NCBI GenBank assembly: GCA_015494485.1
Contig: WGBF01000609.1
Coordinates: 1 to 9,565, forward strand
DNA length: 9,565 nucleotides
Direction of reading: 5' to 3'
Source of the DNA: a bacterium
GTDB lineage: Bacteria > Calditrichota > Calditrichia > RBG-13-44-9 > J042
The position numbers and the translations under genes were made by a program. The notes below the pieces were generated by a model. It had not been told where the DNA came from. It saw only the letters and a program-made list of their open reading frames with translations, and ran no database searches. Shown here one piece after another: positions 5,234 through 9,565 of this stretch; position 1 is the stretch's first letter; each line of letters starts with the position of its first letter.

Positions 5234-6766
5234 TCAGGGTGAAGTTTTTGCGTCCGGGCGGTACCGTTTGGCCATTTGTTTAAACCGTTCCGCCCAGGTA
5301 ATGCCATGCCAGCAGTGCCCGGCATCCGGCTGGAAAAATATTTGGGCATCCGAATGGGGATTGGTTGTTTGCGCCAGAAAACGCTGCAGATTGCGCAGGG
5401 CGTTGTCCAGATAAAAACTGTCCATATCCCCCATCCAGATGTGCAATTTCCCCTGCAGCCTTGGCCCGACCGTGGACCAATGCCCTTTTAGATAGGCCAG
5501 TAAATCGAACCGTTTCCAGTAGGCTGCCACGGCAGTGTCCAGTTTGCCGCTCCAGGGATCCCAGATGGGCCGGGGTAATCCGTCTGCACCCCGGGGACCA
5601 AACACCGCGTTCCAGCTCCCCCATTGACCGCCGGAGGTAACAAAACGATTGGTTCGCCCCATCACGTTTTCCATGTAAATCTCCTGCCGAATGGAAAACA
5701 CCGGTTCGCCGTCCGTCATGCGCATGCTGGGGCGCTCGTAACTGTATTCATTTACAAAAGCGGAGGAATCGTTGTAAATGTCCACCAATTGGAGGTAATG
5801 AAAATCCACCGCATCGGGACAAAAGGACCATGCTCCGTTAAAAACATCCGGGTTCCAGATTTGCAGGGCCAGGCTTACCCAACCGCCGGTGGATTCGCCG
5901 GTTAAAAAGCGCCCGCGGGCATTCCTTACTGCTCGAAACTGGCGTTCGATTGCCGGGATGAGTTCCTGGAGCAGAACATCCATGTACGGCCCGTTGTTGG
6001 CGGAATTCATCTGGTAAGAATCGCCAAAAGGGGCTTCCCCGTCCAGTTGCACCATAATCATGGGCGGCACGGTGCTATCTTCCCAGGCGCGCCGAAAGGG
6101 ATGGCCGTTTTTCATCATTTTTAATACTGCAGTATACCGGGTATGAAAGCCCCCAATTCGATACACCACCGGATATGTTTTCGCCGGATGGTCGTAATAA
6201 TCCCGCGGCAATATAATACCGGCACGCACGTACACGTCCCGCTTCCAGAAATTGGAAAGCAACCGACTCTTGATTTTCACAAAGCGAACAAATTGGTTGC
6301 CTTTGGGAAGACGCTCCAGGGGAATACGTTGGGTTAATTGGACGTGAAGGGTATCTCCGCCGCCGCGTTTCCATTGAACGGTGCGCGGGGTGCTGTACAG
6401 ATTTCCCGGGGCATTAATGAATGAGTAGGTTGTATCCACATCCAGCAGTGCCTGCAGCACATAGGTCCCCCCGGGTAATTGCTGAAGCCGGGAAATGGGA
6501 TAGCCGATGATGGAGTCCGGCACCACAATGCGCCCTATCCGTTGCAATCGGGACACATCCACAGCAAAAAACGGCATGGGATTTGGCCCTGCCCACCCAA
6601 TCCGAAAGCGGGGTTCCGGCTGGTTGCGGTGGGCAAAAAATACAAATAGCCTGCCCTTTTCCGGTAATGCTTGCTGCCATTTCGGTGAAATGGAAATAAC
6701 CAGTTGGGAGGCGAATCCAAAGTGGACAAAACCGACCAGGCAAAGCACCATTAACCATTTTTTCAT
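5234..6766 (-). CDS. Secreted Esterase-D-like alpha/beta hydrolase
   Basis: This is a probable periplasmic or extracellular serine hydrolase of the putative esterase (Esterase D/enterochelin-esterase-like) group; its substrate is unknown. The ATG at 6766 has GGAG 5 nt upstream (plus-strand 6772-6775) and gives 510 residues beginning with a signal peptide: MKKW, a hydrophobic core to about 18, then FGFAS with likely cleavage after Ala19. An earlier in-frame start would bury that signal and is rejected. Residues 20-165 form a beta-rich N-terminal part of no recognised family. The hydrolase domain spans about 175-505: PVVYRIGGFH near 199-208, nucleophile elbow GESTGGW at 290-296 (Ser292), a candidate acid in GDMDSF at 446-451 (Asp447 or Asp449), and catalytic His within AGHCWH at 482-487 (His484 favoured). 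It follows uvrA by 25 nt and is probably read through from it, an unusual partnership without obvious functional logic. Confidence 0.85.
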   Translation of the reverse strand: MKKWLMVLCLVGFVHFGFASQLVISISPKWQQALPEKGRLFVFFAHRNQPEPRFRIGWAGPNPMPFFAVDVSRLQRIGRIVVPDSIIGYPISRLQQLPGGTYVLQALLDVDTTYSFINAPGNLYSTPRTVQWKRGGGDTLHVQLTQRIPLERLPKGNQFVRFVKIKSRLLSNFWKRDVYVRAGIILPRDYYDHPAKTYPVVYRIGGFHTRYTAVLKMMKNGHPFRRAWEDSTVPPMIMVQLDGEAPFGDSYQMNSANNGPYMDVLLQELIPAIERQFRAVRNARGRFLTGESTGGWVSLALQIWNPDVFNGAWSFCPDAVDFHYLQLVDIYNDSSAFVNEYSYERPSMRMTDGEPVFSIRQEIYMENVMGRTNRFVTSGGQWGSWNAVFGPRGADGLPRPIWDPWSGKLDTAVAAYWKRFDLLAYLKGHWSTVGPRLQGKLHIWMGDMDSFYLDNALRNLQRFLAQTTNPHSDAQIFFQPDAGHCWHGITWAERFKQMAKRYRPDAKTSP

Positions 6767-6791
6767 CGTTTCTCCAGACAATCCCGTGGTT

Positions 6792-9565
6792 TTATGAAAC
6801 GTTTTCCATTTGCTGAAGCTGCTTGAAATTTTCCCACAATTCAAATTCTTCCTTCAGGAACTGGCCGGTATAGGAATCGGGGCAGTGAATAATCTCTTCC
6901 GGCGTTCCTTCAAAAACAATTTCCCCACCCCGGTCGCCACCTTCCGGACCCAGGTCAATAATCCAGTCTGCGGTTTTAATGACGTCCATGTTGTGTTCAA
7001 TGACAATCACCGTGTTGCCGCGATCTACCAGTTGATTCAGCACATCCAGCAACCGGCGAATATCCGCAAAATGTAGTCCCGTGGTGGGTTCGTCCAGAAT
7101 GTACACCGTGCGGCCGGTGCCAATTTTGGACAATTCCGTTGCCAGCTTTACGCGCTGCGCTTCCCCACCGGAAAGGGTGGTAGCCTGCTGCCCCAGGCGA
7201 ATGTACCCCAACCCCACATCGTACAGGGTTTGCAGCCGCCGTTTAATGGCAGGAATTTTGTCAAAAAATGCCAGGGCTTCCTCTACTGTCATGTCCAGCA
7301 CATCGGCAATGGTTTTGTCTTTGTACCGAATTTCCAGCGTTTCCCGATTATACCGCTTCCCTTTGCACACTTCACAGGTCACATACACATCCGGCAAAAA
7401 ATGCATTTCAATTTTCTTGACGCCATCGCCCTGGCAGGCCTCGCACCGTCCCCCTTTCACATTAAAGCTGAAGCGCCCCGGTTTGTATCCCCGGATTTTG
7501 GCTTCCGGCAACTGGGAAAACAAATCGCGAATCTGCGTAAATACCCCGGTGTAGGTGGCCGGGTTGGAACGGGGGGTTCGCCCAATGGGCGACTGGTCAA
7601 TGTCGATGACCTTGTCCACATGTTCCAGGCCTTCAATGGCGTCGTAGGGCAACGGTATCAGTTTACTGCTGTAAAAATGGCGGGCTAAAATGGGGTACAG
7701 CGTTTCGTTGACCAGGGTGCTCTTCCCTGACCCGGAAACACCGGTAATGCAGATGAATTTCCCCAACGGAAACCGAACGGTTAAGTTTTTCAGGTTATTG
7801 CCACGGGCACCTTTCAGCACCAGAAATTCGCCGCTGCCGGGACGACGGGTTTCCGGAATGGGAATGTGCTCTTCCAACCGCAAAAATTTGCCGGTCAGGG
7901 AATCCGGATGATTTCGAATTTCCTGCGGCGTGCCGGTTGCCACCACGTGCCCCCCATGAGTGCCGGCACCCGGCCCCAGGTCAATGACGTAATCGGCGTG
8001 TTCAATGGTTTCCCGGTCGTGTTCCACCACCAGCACGGTATTCCCCAGGTCCCGTAATTTGTGCAGGGTGTGAATCAGCCGTTTATTGTCCCGTTGATGC
8101 AGACCAATGCTGGGTTCGTCCAGCACATACAATACCCCCACCAGTTGACTGCCGATCTGGGTGGCCAGCCGAATGCGCTGGGCTTCCCCACCGGAAAGGG
8201 TGCCGGTAGTGCGATCCAGGGTTAAATATTCCAGCCCGACATTGAGCAAAAATTCCAGGCGGGCCCGGATTTCCTTTAAAATTTGGTGGGCAATGGTCTG
8301 TTCACGTTCGCTCAGTTCCAGATTCTGAAAGAAGGCATGAGCCTGGCGAATGTTCATTGCCGTGACCTCGGCAATGGTTTTTCCGCCAACCTTTACCCCC
8401 AGGGCTTCTTTTTTCAGGCGGGCACCCCCACAATCGGGACAGGGCACCTGATTCATGAAACTTTCAATCCAGTCCCGAATGGATTGGGAGGACGTTTGCC
8501 GGTAGCGGCGATAGAGGTTGTTAATAACACCTTCGTATTTCGATGTAAATTCAAATTTTGATTCGGTGCGTTCAAACCGAAAGCGGATCTTTTGCTCGCC
8601 TGTACCGTACAGAATAACGTGCTTTACTTCATCCGGCAAATCCTTCCAGGGCACATCCAGGCTAAATCCCATGGCCTCAGCCAGGGAACGAATCATCTCG
8701 TAATTCCAGCTATCCCGTTGTTCGCCCAGTGGTGCAATGGCACCCTGTTTAATGGACAAATCCGGATTGGGAACAATGAGTCGGGGGTCAATTTCCTGCT
8801 TTTGCCCCAGGCCATCGCAGGTGGGACACGCCCCGTACGGACTGTTGAAAGAAAACAGGCGGGGCTCCAGCTCTTCGATGCTTATCCCGCATTTGGGACA
8901 GGCAAAATGTTCACTGAACAGGTGTTCTTCACCAGTTTCGGCGTTCTGAATGCTGACCAATCCCCCGGCAAGCTGAAGGGCAATCTCCACCGATTCGGTT
9001 AATCGCTGGCGGATTTTGGGTTGCACCTTCAGGCGGTCCACCACCACTTCAATGGTGTGCTTAATATTTTTATTCAAACGGATGGGTTCATCCACGGCAT
9101 ACACTTTGCCGTCAATCCGCACCCGCAAAAAGCCTTCCCGTTTAATCTCCTCCAGCAAATCCCGGTACTCCCCTTTCCGCCCGCGAACCACTGGAGCCAG
9201 CACCAGAATGCGGGTGCCCTCGGGAAACTGAAGTATCTGGTCCACAATCTGCTGGGGCGTCTGCCGGGAAATGGGGTCCCCGCACACGTAGCAATGGGGA
9301 TGCCCCACACGGGCAAACAGTAGGCGCAGGTAATCGTAAATTTCGGTGACTGTTCCCACCGTGGATCGGGGGTTTTTCTGGGTGGTTTTTTGTTCAATGG
9401 AAATCGCCGGCGAAAGCCCCTCAATGTAATCCACATCCGGTTTTTCCATTAATCCCAGGAATTGGCGGGCATAGGCACTTAAACTCTCTACGTAGCGGCG
9501 TTGGCCTTCGGCGTAAATGGTGTCAAATGCCAGGCTGGACTTTCCCGAACCACTTAACCCGGTAA
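6792..9565 (-). CDS. uvrA: Excinuclease ABC subunit A, N-terminus cut by window
   Basis: UvrA is the damage-sensing ATPase of nucleotide excision repair; its dimer loads UvrB on lesions. The frame is open to the right edge, with about 923 residues visible; a start at the ATG at 9449 would delete the first Walker A, so only some 30 residues are missing. Numbering from the first full visible codon: Walker A1 GLSGSGKS at 2-9, zinc cysteines CPKC (222-225) and CPTC (246-249), further pairs CYVC (91-94) and CPDC (375-378). Signature LSGGEAQR lies at 456-463 and Walker B1 VLYVLDEPS at 477-485. The second ABC half has GVSGSGKST at 608-616, zinc-finger cysteines at 707, 710, 730 and 733, LSGGEAQR at 797 and TVYILDEP at 819-826. 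All key elements are present, with no sign of decay. The antisense strand carries several long open frames, which are shadows. The esterase gene follows downstream. Confidence 0.97.
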   Translation of the reverse strand, partial: TGLSGSGKSSLAFDTIYAEGQRRYVESLSAYARQFLGLMEKPDVDYIEGLSPAISIEQKTTQKNPRSTVGTVTEIYDYLRLLFARVGHPHCYVCGDPISRQTPQQIVDQILQFPEGTRILVLAPVVRGRKGEYRDLLEEIKREGFLRVRIDGKVYAVDEPIRLNKNIKHTIEVVVDRLKVQPKIRQRLTESVEIALQLAGGLVSIQNAETGEEHLFSEHFACPKCGISIEELEPRLFSFNSPYGACPTCDGLGQKQEIDPRLIVPNPDLSIKQGAIAPLGEQRDSWNYEMIRSLAEAMGFSLDVPWKDLPDEVKHVILYGTGEQKIRFRFERTESKFEFTSKYEGVINNLYRRYRQTSSQSIRDWIESFMNQVPCPDCGGARLKKEALGVKVGGKTIAEVTAMNIRQAHAFFQNLELSEREQTIAHQILKEIRARLEFLLNVGLEYLTLDRTTGTLSGGEAQRIRLATQIGSQLVGVLYVLDEPSIGLHQRDNKRLIHTLHKLRDLGNTVLVVEHDRETIEHADYVIDLGPGAGTHGGHVVATGTPQEIRNHPDSLTGKFLRLEEHIPIPETRRPGSGEFLVLKGARGNNLKNLTVRFPLGKFICITGVSGSGKSTLVNETLYPILARHFYSSKLIPLPYDAIEGLEHVDKVIDIDQSPIGRTPRSNPATYTGVFTQIRDLFSQLPEAKIRGYKPGRFSFNVKGGRCEACQGDGVKKIEMHFLPDVYVTCEVCKGKRYNRETLEIRYKDKTIADVLDMTVEEALAFFDKIPAIKRRLQTLYDVGLGYIRLGQQATTLSGGEAQRVKLATELSKIGTGRTVYILDEPTTGLHFADIRRLLDVLNQLVDRGNTVIVIEHNMDVIKTADWIIDLGPEGGDRGGEIVFEGTPEEIIHCPDSYTGQFLKEEFELWENFKQLQQMENVS

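Noticed and set aside
5146..5349. 67-codon minus-strand frame overlapping the end of the esterase gene
   Set aside because: It overlaps the esterase C-terminus in another frame and shows no independent coding signs.
6767..6844. N-terminal extension of the esterase by 26 codons into uvrA
   Set aside because: It would put a polar stretch before a classic signal peptide and ignore the GGAG located 5 nt before ATG 6766.
7081..7688. Two overlapping plus-strand open frames of about 150 codons opposite uvrA
   Set aside because: They are antisense to the second ABC half of UvrA, which has intact zinc-finger and signature motifs. Their low-complexity composition fits complementary-strand shadows.
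9447..9449. ATG at 9449 as the uvrA start
   Set aside because: The frame continues upstream to the window edge and encodes the Walker A motif and the conserved YAEGQRRYVESLSAYARQF stretch, so this Met is internal.
1..9565. CRISPR arrays, insertion sequences, tRNA genes or riboswitches
   Set aside because: No repeated spaced units, terminal inverted repeats with a transposase, cloverleaf sequences or known riboswitch cores were recognised by reading both strands.

Overview
The window is about half G+C and densely packed with ordinary bacterial chromosomal genes. There are no insertion sequences, CRISPR arrays, tRNA/rRNA genes or phage genes. Gene content (yicC-gmk-coaBC, uvrA, an IscS-type cysteine desulfurase, trxA, a PfpI/DJ-1 protein) and the secreted Esterase-D-like hydrolase suggest a Gram-negative-type bacterium. 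Protein style hints loosely at the FCB side of the tree (Bacteroidota/Calditrichota-like), but this is an impression; no marker in the window fixes the phylum.

Layout, left to right. (1) Bases 1-2408, minus strand: a tight operon read leftwards, yicC -> gmk -> coaBC. The gaps are 9 nt and then a 14-nt overlap, and coaBC runs off the left edge. It joins an RNA-decay factor, guanylate kinase and the bifunctional coenzyme A enzyme. The usual rpoZ between gmk and coaBC is missing. (2) Bases 2409-2518: a 110-nt divergent intergenic region. (3) Bases 2519-3040, plus strand: a PfpI/DJ-1 family protein, followed by a strong hairpin without a U-tract. (4) Bases 3315-3659, plus strand: a thioredoxin with a WCAPC active site, closed by a textbook terminator. 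(5) Bases 3803-5139, plus strand: a two-gene unit of an IscS-type cysteine desulfurase and, 11 nt later, a 60-residue protein with six cysteines in its last 33 residues. (6) Bases 5234-9565, minus strand: uvrA (5' end beyond the right edge) followed 25 nt later by a signal-peptide-bearing serine esterase. This unit converges on the desulfurase unit, with a probable terminator in between.

Functionally, the middle of the window groups cysteine and redox chemistry: PfpI, thioredoxin, desulfurase and a Cys-rich miniprotein. The flanks are nucleotide/cofactor synthesis and nucleotide excision repair. The clearest leads are the uncharacterised Cys-rich miniprotein tied to the desulfurase, and a CoaBC in which the flap cysteine thought to finish the decarboxylase reaction is a glutamate. 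I see no obvious defence, mobile or secondary-metabolite system here.
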